This document shows positions 32,720 through 41,653 of a stretch of DNA of 64,000 nucleotides, piece by piece. A program made the position numbers and the translations under genes. Positions within the stretch are counted from its first letter, which is position 1; the number at the start of each line of letters is the position of its first letter. Below the pieces are notes generated by a model. It was not told where the DNA came from, did not search any database, and saw only the letters and a list, made by a program, of their open reading frames with translations. Origin of the DNA: Pomphorhynchus laevis. Lineage: Eukaryota; Acanthocephala; Palaeacanthocephala; Echinorhynchida; Pomphorhynchidae. Location of the stretch: contig WNNJ02002382.1 in the NCBI GenBank assembly GCA_012934845.2, positions 62,001-126,000 of the forward strand, written 5' to 3'.

Positions 32720-34039
32720 TAAGCTTGACTCTGCCTGATGGATAAAATGACTTGGATTGAAAACAAAATTTTAAATTTATGAAAAATAAATTGTCTTTTT
32801 TGATTAAACTGTAAATTAATTTTTTAATAAATGATTTGATCAGCTACCAAAATGTAAATTTTATAATTTTACTTCATTTAAAATTAAAAGCAATTTCTGT
32901 TATCGAATAAGAAATTTACTTTGAGACGAGTTTTTCTTTATAGTGTGTCCACTGTGGCCATTTGCGTACACAAAATGCCTCTTTAAATGAGTATATGTAA
33001 GGATATAAAAATCCTTACAAATTAAATTTATATTTGCCTATTACAAAGATATTATATTTGTAATAATGTATTTTTTCTCTATATTTTTTTCACGGACAAG
33101 TGACTTAGGTGTTTTTCTAAATATAATATCTAACGCGGTGATCTAATCTGGTGACTAATCCGGTATCTAATCGGTATCTAATCCGGTATACCTCTAATCC
33201 GGTATCTAATCTGGTGACTTATTACCTCTAATCCGGTATATTATTACCTATAATCCGGTATATATATAAAAAAATATTGCTCATATGTTTTGTATTTTAT
33301 AATAAGGAATTAACTGTGAGACGCTATCATTTTGTCTACTAGGGTGAATCTGATATATATTGAAATGTACATTCTACTCAATAGAAAGTGGTTTATACTT
33401 TAGATATCAAACGAACAGAAATAGTTCGCTGCGTAAATTAAATATTTAGTTATCTTTAGCACTTTCCAACTCTTGTAAATAACATGAGTTCGTACAAACA
33501 GTTGGTTTCTGATATAATGATCTGTCATAATAAATTAAATTCCGTATGAGAGAAATTACAAATAATAAATGTACTTACACCCTAAGCTAGATGACATATT
33601 GTTTTTGGTAGTCCGTAATGAAAAGAACACAAGTGTCAAAATCCAAAAAATTTATATGATTTACCGGTATGTCTTTATATTTTCTTACTCGAATTCAACA
33701 TATATATTTTTAACAGTTACCCTGGATGGTGTTTCTTTCAATAAACTAATCTGATGATTATTTAATGGTGATCAAAACTTATATGGTAACTTATATAAAC
33801 ATATAAATACTTTAAAAACTTATATTATTTTACAATATTAATATAATATTAATATCAATATTGATATTCAATATTTAATATTAGAAAAGTTAAATATTAA
33901 ATAATTTATTAATATAATATATCAAATAATTAAATAATAATTATAATTTATTTATTATATATTTGCTATATATTAGCAAGTATAAAAAATATTTAATAAA
34001 TTTATTTAATAAAATTTTATTTACTTCTAAAAATAATAC
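32720..34039. other. AT-rich intergenic stretch
   Basis: No gene recognised. Contains a degenerate CTAATCCGGTA repeat tract and very AT-rich sequence from 33,780 to 34,040. Confidence 0.5.
33128..33262. repeat. Degenerate tandem repeat of (AT)CTAATCCGGTA
   Basis: About ten units of 10-16 bp built on CTAATCCGGT or CTAATCTGGTGA, with variable ATTACCT spacers. The unit CCGG is notable in otherwise very AT-rich DNA. Confidence 0.8.
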
Positions 34040-34062
34040 TACCATAATAATACCATATTTGT
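34040..34062. repeat. Left 23-bp direct repeat around the tandem RLE pair
   Basis: Identical to 38,132-38,154; contains ACCATAATAATACCATATTT. Candidate target-site duplication. Confidence 0.7.
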
Positions 34063-34128
34063 AATTAATAATACCATATTTGGTATTATTAATAATAATA
34101 ATATTTATTCCGAATGTACAGAAAATAA

Positions 34129-34146
34129 GGTTCCCTCAAATGGGCC
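34129..34146 (-). ncRNA. Conserved 3' UTR hairpin of the RLE element, copy 4
   Basis: GGCCCATTTGAGGGAACC on the minus strand; same fold as copies 1-3, with A for C in the loop. Confidence 0.65.
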
Positions 34147-34218
34147 ACTACTGTCATAATTCGTAAATGTACAAAAGTTATAAAACATTCCAACGTAGAA
34201 AGAAAAACAATAATGCAT

Positions 34219-34688
34219 TCATCCAATTGAAGCTATTCCAGTCACCGCGTTCCCCATGGGCCGAGTAAATTCACCGATTCGTGATCGTGGAGCCCGCATG
34301 CAGCAGGAAATAGAACGAGCGAGAATTATACTAAATCGTGTTCGTATAGGCGAAATCATATCGAAATAGTTTCGTTGCAGTTTGGAGGACATCCTTGCAG
34401 CGATTGTCTGCATCAACCGTTTCGCTGTCGGACCAAATCCTCCAGTAGCTGCCAGGACAAACAGTATGAAAGACGAGTGTTCAATTTCACTAATTCGTTC
34501 CTGATACTTTGCTCTTTTCCGATTCTCGTGGTATTCGAAACTTGCATCGACAGTCCTTAGGTGATAAGATGGAGCCAAGTTGTTGAAGACGCAGACATCT
34601 ATGAATGTCCGCTCCAACCTACCACCGAATAAACCGCCGCATACAATATCAGGATGAGCATCTTCTCCCCGGGCTGTGGTCGAGCACT
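34219..34688 (-). pseudogene. RLE element, endonuclease C-terminus (copy 4)
   Basis: Starts at the restriction-like endonuclease: HPDIVCGGLFGGRLERTFID then VCVFNNLAPSY. The P-D-I...F-I-D spacing is the classical PD-(D/E)XK pattern, here with the Pro that the other copies have lost. Then YHENRKRAKYQERISEIEHS and a basic tail ending in CCMRAPRSRIG. No start codon; 5' truncation at about 34,690. Confidence 0.85.
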
Positions 34689-34773
34689 GAAATACAAAGT
34701 CATTTGTTAATATTATTAATATATATCATTAATTTATTTATTTTTTTTAAATATATTATTAATTACAACATAT

Positions 34774-34791
34774 GGTTCCCTCAAATGGGCC
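34774..34791 (-). ncRNA. Conserved 3' UTR hairpin of the RLE element, copy 3
   Basis: GGCCCATTTGAGGGAACC on the minus strand, 33 bp after the stop; identical to copy 4. Confidence 0.65.
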
Positions 34792-34823
34792 AATATACAT
34801 TTAACATTGTTATGTATTATTAT

Positions 34824-37800
34824 TTATTCTAAAACATTAGAATCATCCATCCGTTCGGATCCACGACTATATGGGTGACCCCTAGTCGACCGACACCCTC
34901 TGATTGCATATGAGGCAGCACGACACAGCAGCAAACTTATGGACCTTCTGAGGCCACACAGGCATTCAGCATAGCTTTTATTCCCACGTGATGAACGCAA
35001 TCGAGCAATTGTCCTGAGCAAAACCATGGCGTCGGGTCCCGCAGCACCAGAAGCCGTGAACACCAGCGGCATAAATCTACTCCTTTCGATATCGATGATA
35101 CGTTCCGCGTATTTTGATCTTTTTCTCGCTTCATGAAAATCAAATGCAGCTTTTCTCGTAGACGCACACGATGGAGCAAAATGGTTGAAAACCGTAACGT
35201 CAAAGAACGTTCGCTCATATCTGGCGTCAGAAAGCCCAATGCAGACGATGTCGAGTCGCGCGTCGTCACTTCGACAAGTGACCCGATGATCAAAACAGTG
35301 ATCACTATCTACCCGTTGTAATATCGGTTCGACACCAACCCCAGTACACACCTGTGATATTTCGGTGGCCAAGAAATCGCGTAAGGCGTTATGCCTTGTT
35401 ATTACAACACCTTCTCGCTTGCACGAAAGCAAATGTGGGAGTTTCGCATCATCACCACACACACTTGTCCTTGGGAATCCCGATAGGGTCAAAGCCATAT
35501 CGCAACGCAAGAGCATCTCTGAATTCATGTGGACACAAATGACTGAATTCAGCTTTCACTGGAACTGCACTAATCCAAGAGGAAGCACCCTGTCCCAGTG
35601 CAAATTCCAGGGCTTGATGCATTGAGGCGGGTAAGATTGATCGAATGTATGCCAAACGCTCATCCACAACTTTTTGTCGTTCTTGATTCAACTCTTTTGT
35701 CAAGTTATTCTGAGCATCCCTGAGAAGATCACCTTGTAGCCCACTATCAAATGTTTTACAAAAAATTTTCGAGCTTTCGAACTCGGTCAAAGCTGCGCTT
35801 ACTGGATCAACAATGCCCATTCCACCCTTTGAAATTGGTGACGAAATCAACGCGTGCATAACTGAGTTTAGATCTTGATCGAAAAGTGAGGGAGCCAAAC
35901 CACTGAATATAGTATCCCGTAAGGACAAATACAGATCCGTTTCACTTGGTGTCGATCTCATAAAGTGTGTCCATTTCCATTGTATTGACTTATTGAATCC
36001 TGAGAAAGCAGCATGGGGATCAAATCGTGATACAGTAGATATACGAGAAACAAGCTCAGTCCACTTTAATATTTTAATTTTTGTAATTTCCTTTACAAAT
36101 TCGCCTGAGCCAATTGGCGCACCAAGCACCTCGATGCCATCGAACCGTGTCTCAATGTCTGCGGGAAGTGGATACACCCCTTCGGATTGCGGATGAAGGA
36201 GCATCTTGGTTTTGCTAGGGTTCACATTATATCCGAATTTTGGTCCTTGGATTTGGAGAAGTTGCCATACACGCAACAGATCCTCAGGCAAACCTACAAA
36301 ATTCGCATCGTCAGCAAACCAACGCTGAACAATGTTTGGCACGACTTGCTTGATCATACTTATCAATGGTAAGGATGCTATTGCGAAGGCAGCCATGGCT
36401 AAGGGATCTCCCTGGGTTACTCCCTCGCACGATGCTAAAGATCCACCACCAAGTACCAGTTCTGCGTCGCCCGCATAAATGTTAGATAAGGACTGTGCTA
36501 GCCCAGGGCAAGTGTGTTTGATATTGTGTAGCATAACATTTCGATTGACAGAGTTGAACGCATTCTTAGCGTCGACAGCGAGAAGTCCATAGCTCTGGTT
36601 AGAAGAATACGTATCGCGAAGCGAGTGAATCGCAAAATCGATCCCATTTCGCTGGGATGCGCAAAGTTGGACAATCCCGGCTACGTCTTGAAGATCATAT
36701 TTGACGCAGGACAATATGGTTTTACTGACAATGCGGCGAACAACCTCTGATACACCAATCGGTCTAATTTTCCCATTATTCTTTGGTATTGATATCAACC
36801 GGCAAGCAGTAAACGCCTCTAACATCCGAGGGCTGAGTTGAATAGTGCTAAGGCTTACTGCAAAATTTGCCAAAGCATCCGCTAGAGCCTTGGAATGCAC
36901 GGAGAAGCTATTCAAGAGTTGTCTCCAAGCCATCGCATCCAGCCCTGATGGGCCAGCTCCACCTGAGGTTTTGTTGGCCGCTCGGATGATAGCTTCCCCA
37001 TCTATGACAGAGAAGAGCAAAGGATGATGCTCTCTAACATTCGGCAAATCTCGTTGTAATAAAGCGGACGCATCAGCATCTGCGGCTGTTGGGTGTAGAT
37101 TCTGCAGATGTTCACGTACAGTCAAACCATCGACAATCGAATCAGGATCTAGAATGCTCGACTGTTGGTTATCTTCCAATATGGCAGTCGCCGCTGACAG
37201 CTTTCCACTTGTGACCAACTTGACATAGCGCTTTATCCAATCATCAGTACGTGGGCTCGAACGCATAGGCATGCAACGTCGCTGTAATATTCTTGCCTCA
37301 TTGAAAACATCGACGAATCTGCCATTTTTCCATAGTCTGATTCTGCGCTCCAGTGCTTTTCGGATCTCGGACACCTTTCTAGATGGAAGACGTTGCAAAA
37401 CGCACCGGGACAAAATAGTGGCCTTTTTAAGTGCAAACATATCATGGTTATCAGCTTCGGCTGCAATCTGATAGAGGCTAGCAAGCATTTCAACGAATTC
37501 ATTCGACGCAGCACATCTTGGGAGTCGCATCGCACTAGGCCTCCATTGTATCACCACATCATAAATCGCCTGAAGTGAAAGAGACTGCCTATCAACAGGG
37601 TCGTGCAAGTTATCTACAATTGGATTATCAGTTGTCCGTGTACTGCCACTATCAGTAAGGGGATTCAAATCCGCCACTCTACCTACTGGTTCAGCAGCAG
37701 AGGTTAAACACACTGTCTGAGGTCCAATATGCACGCTATTGTTACATGCAGGTGCACGGCAATTAACGCAAGGAGCTCCTGCCTTCGCACATTTGCAACC

Positions 37801-37869
37801 TTTGCACTTTGCTGATGGACCATTACATCCACAGCATAGCCTCTGGTTAGACGGTATTCCTTTGAGCAT
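34824..37869 (-). CDS. RLE element ORF: Cys-rich domain, RT, CCHC, restriction-like endonuclease
   Basis: Starts at the ATG at 37,869. Residues about 11-44 form a Cys cluster (CCGCNGPSAKCKGCKCAKAG then APCVNCRAPAC) like a CXC/tesmin-type zinc-binding module, probably for target DNA. RT: RLISIPKNNGKIRPIGVSEV, motif A LAVDAKNAFNSVNRN (Asp near residue 428), motif B GVTQGDPLAMAAFAIASLPL, FADDANFVG (near 518), VNPSKTKMLL. The first frame ends at 35,452 (DKCVW); the second begins at 35,528. The shift falls in a GTGTGTG run, and the CCHC knuckle CGDDAKLPHLLSCKREG straddles it. The endonuclease follows: DDARLDIVCIGLSDARYERT, then FFDVTVFNHFAPS. Only this one break was found in about 1,000 codons, so the copy is young. 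Clade within the RLE group (R2, NeSL, Hero, Utopia and others) not settled. Confidence 0.9.
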
Positions 37870-37980
37870 ACAAGGCGACGTTCAATTGTTAGTTTCGATT
37901 GTCTTTGTGTCACAAAGTAAGTTGTAATCTTCCGCGCGAGTGCTCAACCCGGGAGGTACCCTGGGTGTACGACCTTACGT

Positions 37981-38055
37981 CCTCTGAAACGCAGTCCTCT
38001 GAAACGCGGTCCTCTGAAACGCAGTCCTCTGAAACGCAGTCCTCTGAAACGCAGT
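37981..38055. repeat. Five tandem copies of a 15-bp unit in the RLE 5' UTR
   Basis: CCTCTGAAACGCAGT five times, one copy with a single change (GCGGT). Lies 112-186 bp upstream of the RLE start codon. 5' UTR subrepeats often carry promoter function in LINEs (inference). Confidence 0.9.
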
Positions 38056-38131
38056 CTGTATATTTTAAGTATTTATCCTTGTATTTACTTTAGATCTCAA
38101 ACTTTTTTAAGGATAATATTATTAATAATAA

Positions 38132-38154
38132 TACCATAATAATACCATATTTGT
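38132..38154. repeat. Right 23-bp direct repeat around the tandem RLE pair
   Basis: Identical to 34,040-34,062. The sequence is simple (TAATAATACC), so part of the match could be chance or secondary expansion. Confidence 0.7.
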
Positions 38155-38393
38155 TATTTAATTCAAAGAATCAATATCGTATACAAATTAACAAAGACTT
38201 TGTTAAAAAAATATTTATTCAAAAATGTTTAAATATTTATTCTTCAAATAAAAAAATTAGAAATATTAAAAAAATATTTATAAATGCAAAAAATATTATA
38301 TATAATTAATATAAGAGATAAACAATGTTAAAACAATGAAAGTTTAAAATTCTGCATCGGGAGGACTACCTGCTTTATCGAGTGCATCGCGGT
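38155..38393. other. AT-rich stretch with a possible DLGAP tail on the minus strand
   Basis: Mostly AT-rich. At its right edge (38,354-38,410) the minus strand reads SSHENLHRDALDKAGSPPDA followed by EF and a stop, which looks coding and would lie beyond the LINE D insertion. It may be a displaced end of the neighbouring DLGAP reading frame; weak evidence. Confidence 0.3.
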
Positions 38394-38995
38394 GTAAATT
38401 TTCGTGAGAAGACGGTTTTCTATTCTCCAATCTCGAATTCCTTCGCGTAAGAATGAGTCCATTGTAGTTCCAGTGTATAAAATGGGAGATCGACAAGTAT
38501 GTAAGAACTATCGCCCAGTAGCTTTGACATGTATTATTTGTAAGTTACTTAAAAAGCTAATAGTCAAAAACATATCTTCTTATTTAGAAAGCAATGGTAA
38601 ACTCACTGACTCACAACACGGTTTCAGCCATTGATTTATCAACTGCAGTCAAAATTGTTTTCGATGGCTTTGGTGGTCTGTCTAGCTTATTATCCGTGAA
38701 TGAAAGACGAGAAACTCGTGGGCATGTGTGGAAATTAATAAAGCCAACTACAAGAATTCCTGTTCACCATCGATTTGCAACCTGGGTAATTAACGGGTGG
38801 AATGCACTAAAGTGCCTTGATATCTCTAGTAGTATATCTAGTGATGCTATCAAGAAAGCCATCGAAGCCGAAAGAATGAATTGGCGACTACTATTTGATT
38901 GCATTTTTTGTTGGTTTTTTATTTTTATTTTATCATGCTTTGTAAGCGACACGAGCTTGTAGCTCATTTGCTTCTGTTTGTTATAATAATAAGAT
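38394..38995 (+). mobile_element. LINE family D, right copy, internally deleted
   Basis: Plus-strand copy. It starts in the RT N-terminal region (SIVVPVYKMGDRQVCKNYRP, LLKKLIVKNISSYLES, SQHGFS) and jumps, with no extra bases, to the RT C-terminus (AIDLSTAVKIVFDGFGG, VINGWNALKCLDISS). The whole catalytic core between is gone. The 3' end and ATAATAATA tail match the copy at 11,884. Short TGTAA sequences on both sides could be a target duplication. Opposite in orientation to the DLGAP gene. Confidence 0.85.
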
Positions 38996-38999
38996 GTAA

Positions 39000-39255
39000 T
39001 GTCAGAACTTCCAGTGCTGTCTTTGAATGAGCCGCTCAATGAGCTTGAGAAGGATGATGTAAACCGATTAAAGATTAAATCAAAACGCGATGCAATTTCG
39101 TTAACATTTAATAGGGGTGTCTCGAAATAGTTTCTAGTGGATCTGTTGAGTTTATTCACGCCTAAAGCACTTTGGCATTCACACTTGACACCGTTGATTA
39201 GGGTGATGCCCGACTTTTGCCTCATCTGAAGACTGTTTTGCCTAATCATCTCTAT
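39000..39255 (-). pseudogene. Continuation of the DLGAP reading frame past a TGA
   Basis: In frame with the GKAP exon: RQNSLQMRQKSGITLINGVK, NYFETPLLNVNEIASRFDLI, SSFSSSLSGSFKDSTGSSDI. The composition looks like a genuine protein, with no further stop before LINE D at 38,995. It could be read-through 3' UTR, an alternative exon, or the original C-terminal coding part of a damaged gene. Confidence 0.4.
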
Positions 39256-39707
39256 CAGTCACGAGGAAGCCTCACCTGCCTGGGATGGTGCATACTGGCT
39301 CTTGGTATTACTGTCGGACTTACAGTTCTGGCCATTATGTTTATTGGCAGGTGGACTACGCTGGGATGAAGCACTCATCGGTCTGGTCTTGAGTGACGAA
39401 TGTGATGATTTTCCCGCACATAGTAGCCTGTTGATGGCGCTACTGGCTGGTGTATCTAAATCCGGATGAACATGAGGTTCCCATCCACTATCGCGAAGTC
39501 GATCAATTAAACGCACATTTAGACACTTGTCGATCTGGATCCTAACTATATCCAAATAACCAGCTAAATCCTCGTTGGAGTTGGTGTGCTTATATGGGTC
39601 CATAGAACCGCTAATGTTGTCCCTGCACAGGCTGTCAAATTGACTCATATTTTTCGAGAGCAAAAGGCGAGTTTGCCCTATTGCGGATTGAATGCTTCCA
39701 ATGCTTT
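39256..39707 (-). CDS. DLGAP/SAPAP-like scaffold, exon with GKAP domain
   Basis: DLGAP (GKAP/SAPAP) proteins are cytoplasmic postsynaptic scaffolds that link DLG/PSD-95 to Shank. This exon reads IGSIQSAIGQTRLLLSKNMS then QFDSLCRDN, NEDLAGYLDIVRIQIDK, IDRLRDSGWEPH. From memory, human DLGAP1 has SAVGSAQLLMSQKFQQF, DLAGFWDLLQLSIEDI and LKANSW at matching positions. The splice acceptor is TTTTTTAG just before 39,707; the T-run belongs to LINE A5. The frame stops at TGA (39,256-39,258) after APSQAGEASS. The same frame then stays open for about 85 further codons up to LINE D (RQNSLQMRQKSGITLING), so the TGA may be a recent CGA-to-TGA change, or the true end. The usual C-terminal PDZ ligand is not seen. 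Upstream exons were not found. Confidence 0.75.
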
Positions 39708-39710
39708 CTA

Positions 39711-39840
39711 AAAAAGATTTATTTAACGTGCCAAATGCGTGCCAGCGCACGCTTACATGACCACAACAAAACAAAAATGTAAATCATGTGTCGAGAAGGT
39801 GTAAACTGAGGAGATGTTTGAATGTGATAAAGGATGGAGT
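39711..39840 (-). mobile_element. LINE family A, copy A5, 3' end piece
   Basis: 3' UTR and last codons of A5 (AAATAAATCTTTTTT end on the minus strand, GCGTGCCAGCGCACGCTTAC). Split from the rest of A5 by the 1.8-kb foldback element. Its terminal T-run directly precedes the DLGAP exon acceptor AG. Confidence 0.88.
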
Positions 39841-41653
39841 GCAACATTTCCGAAAGGCGGACACAACTAGGCAAGAAAAAAATTATAAAAAACGAAAGAC
39901 CTTTTTTTAGACATTTAAAAAACATCTTTCATTTTTTTTGCAGCATAGTGTAGGTAAAGTTTGAAATTAAAATTAATTTTTTTTCAAAAAATAAAATAAA
40001 ATTTGAATATTTTTCAAGTAAGTGTTCGGATAAGTTAAAAATTATCACACAATGATAGCACATTATGTATCTACACCACATAAGTTTTAGCTCGATACGA
40101 CGTCTATTACGCTTCAGAGAAAATGTTCAATTTTGTGAACTTAAAAATAATTTTTCCTTAAAAATTCGATATGATAACCCATACTTTTTTTCATCTCACA
40201 ACATCGACAATCTATCATTTAACACAAAAACTTATGAATTGATTTATTCAGTATGTTGAAAAAATTTAATTTTTAATTTTTAAATTAAAAAATAATAATT
40301 AAAATTTTACCATTGCCCTTGTAAGTAGTATGTTTACTGCAATATTATTATAATACGATTACAAATCATATATTTACATTATTTTCAAGTTTGAGATTGA
40401 TTCAACATGTATTACGTTGTAAAACAAAATTTAATTTTTTGAACTTCAAAATACTTTTTAAGCACTTTGGTATGATATCCTATCATCATGTTTAATTTAT
40501 TATTTCCAACTTACAATAAATCAACGTATACACAAACAATTGACATCATTACTTTATTATCTCGAATAAAAATAAATTTATTTTTAACAATTTTAAAATT
40601 TTTAAACGCTGGTTTTATTTCTTCAATAATGAGAAAACTGAAATTATAATGTGTTTGAACGATTTTCAGATGGTTTAAAATCTTCGTGCATTGATCAGCA
40701 GACCGCTACGTGATGACAACGCATGTGTTGAATGGCTCGAAACGATTTTTTAAACTGTAATTAAAATATGTAACAGGAAAGAAAAAACAGTTTTTAATAA
40801 ATATCAGAGATGTCGTTTAATAATTGGTCGAAAAGATTAACGTTATTATGTCTACACCAATGTCTCCACGCGAATTCCGCCAATTTTAAACCAGCTTTTT
40901 TTAAATTTTAAAAATTGTTAAAAATAAATTTATTTTTATTCGAGATAATAAAGTAATGATGCCAATTGTTTGTGTATACGTTGATTTATTGTAAGTTGGA
41001 AATAATAAATTAAACATGATGATAGGATATCATACCAAAGTGCTTAAAAAGTATTTTGAAGTTCAAAAAATTAAATTTTGTTTTACAACGTAATACATGT
41101 TAAATCAATCTCAAACTTAAAAATAATGTAGATATATGATTTTAATCGTATTATAATAATATTGCAGTAAACAAACTACTAACAATGGCAATAATAAAAT
41201 TTTAATTATTTTTTTATTTAAAAAATTAAAATTTAAATTTTTTCAACATACTGAATAAATCAATTCATAAGTTTTTGTGTAAATGTTAATAGATGGTCGA
41301 TGTTGTGAGATGAAAAAAAGTATGGGTTATCATATCGAATTTTTAAGGAAAAATTATTTTTAAGTTCACAAAATTGAACATTTTCTCTGAAGCGTAATAG
41401 ACGTCGTATCGAGCTAAAACTTATGTGGTGTAGATAAATAATGTGCTACCATTGTGTGATAATTTTTAACTAATCCGAACACTACTTGAAAAATATTCAA
41501 ATTTTAATTTTTTTGAAAAAAATTAATTTTAATTTCAAACTTTACCTACACTATGCTGCAAAAAATGAAAGATGTTTTTAAATGTCTAATAAATGTCTTT
41601 CGTTTTCTATAATTTTTTCTTGCCTAGTTGTGTCCGCTATTCGGAAATGTTGC
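39841..41653. mobile_element. Large foldback element, 1.8 kb, ~770-bp inverted arms
   Basis: Ends GCAACATTTCCGAA (left) and its complement (right). Arms 39,841-40,625 and 40,890-41,653 are near-exact reverse complements, with small indels, around a unique centre of about 265 bp. It sits inside LINE A5. The right flank partly repeats the left (GGAGT / GAAGT) where other LINE A copies have a single GGGAG, consistent with a decayed 8-9-bp target duplication. The centre contains short open stretches (RPLRDDNACVEWLETIF and RCRLIIGRK), faintly like the N-terminus of a Merlin/IS1595 transposase. That is a guess. Confidence 0.85.

Larger units (their letters stand above)
34075..34690 (-). mobile_element. 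RLE-type LINE, copy 4 (3' end only)
   Basis: Minus-strand 5'-truncated copy holding the endonuclease end, 3' UTR hairpin (34,129-34,146) and an AATATTATTATTATTAATA tail. It sits immediately downstream, in the sense direction, of the nearly complete copy 3. Confidence 0.88.
34691..38131 (-). mobile_element. RLE-type non-LTR retrotransposon, copy 3, nearly complete
   Basis: About 3.4 kb. On the minus strand: 5' UTR with five 15-bp repeats (37,870-38,131), one long ORF (37,869-34,824, one frameshift), 3' UTR with hairpin (34,774-34,791), and an AT-rich tail running into copy 4. It is the only copy here with the N-terminal domain and defines the family. Confidence 0.9.

Noticed and set aside
33780-34040. 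Possible replication origin or MITE in the very AT-rich stretch
   Set aside because: Only simple AATATT-type repeats; no terminal repeats or other structure to support a call.
37981-38055. Possible CRISPR-like array
   Set aside because: Units are directly adjacent without spacers and the genome is eukaryotic; it is a plain tandem repeat.
37899-38093. Plus-strand frame with SSETQ repeats
   Set aside because: It is the translation of the 15-bp tandem repeat in the RLE 5' UTR on the opposite strand; no sign of a protein.
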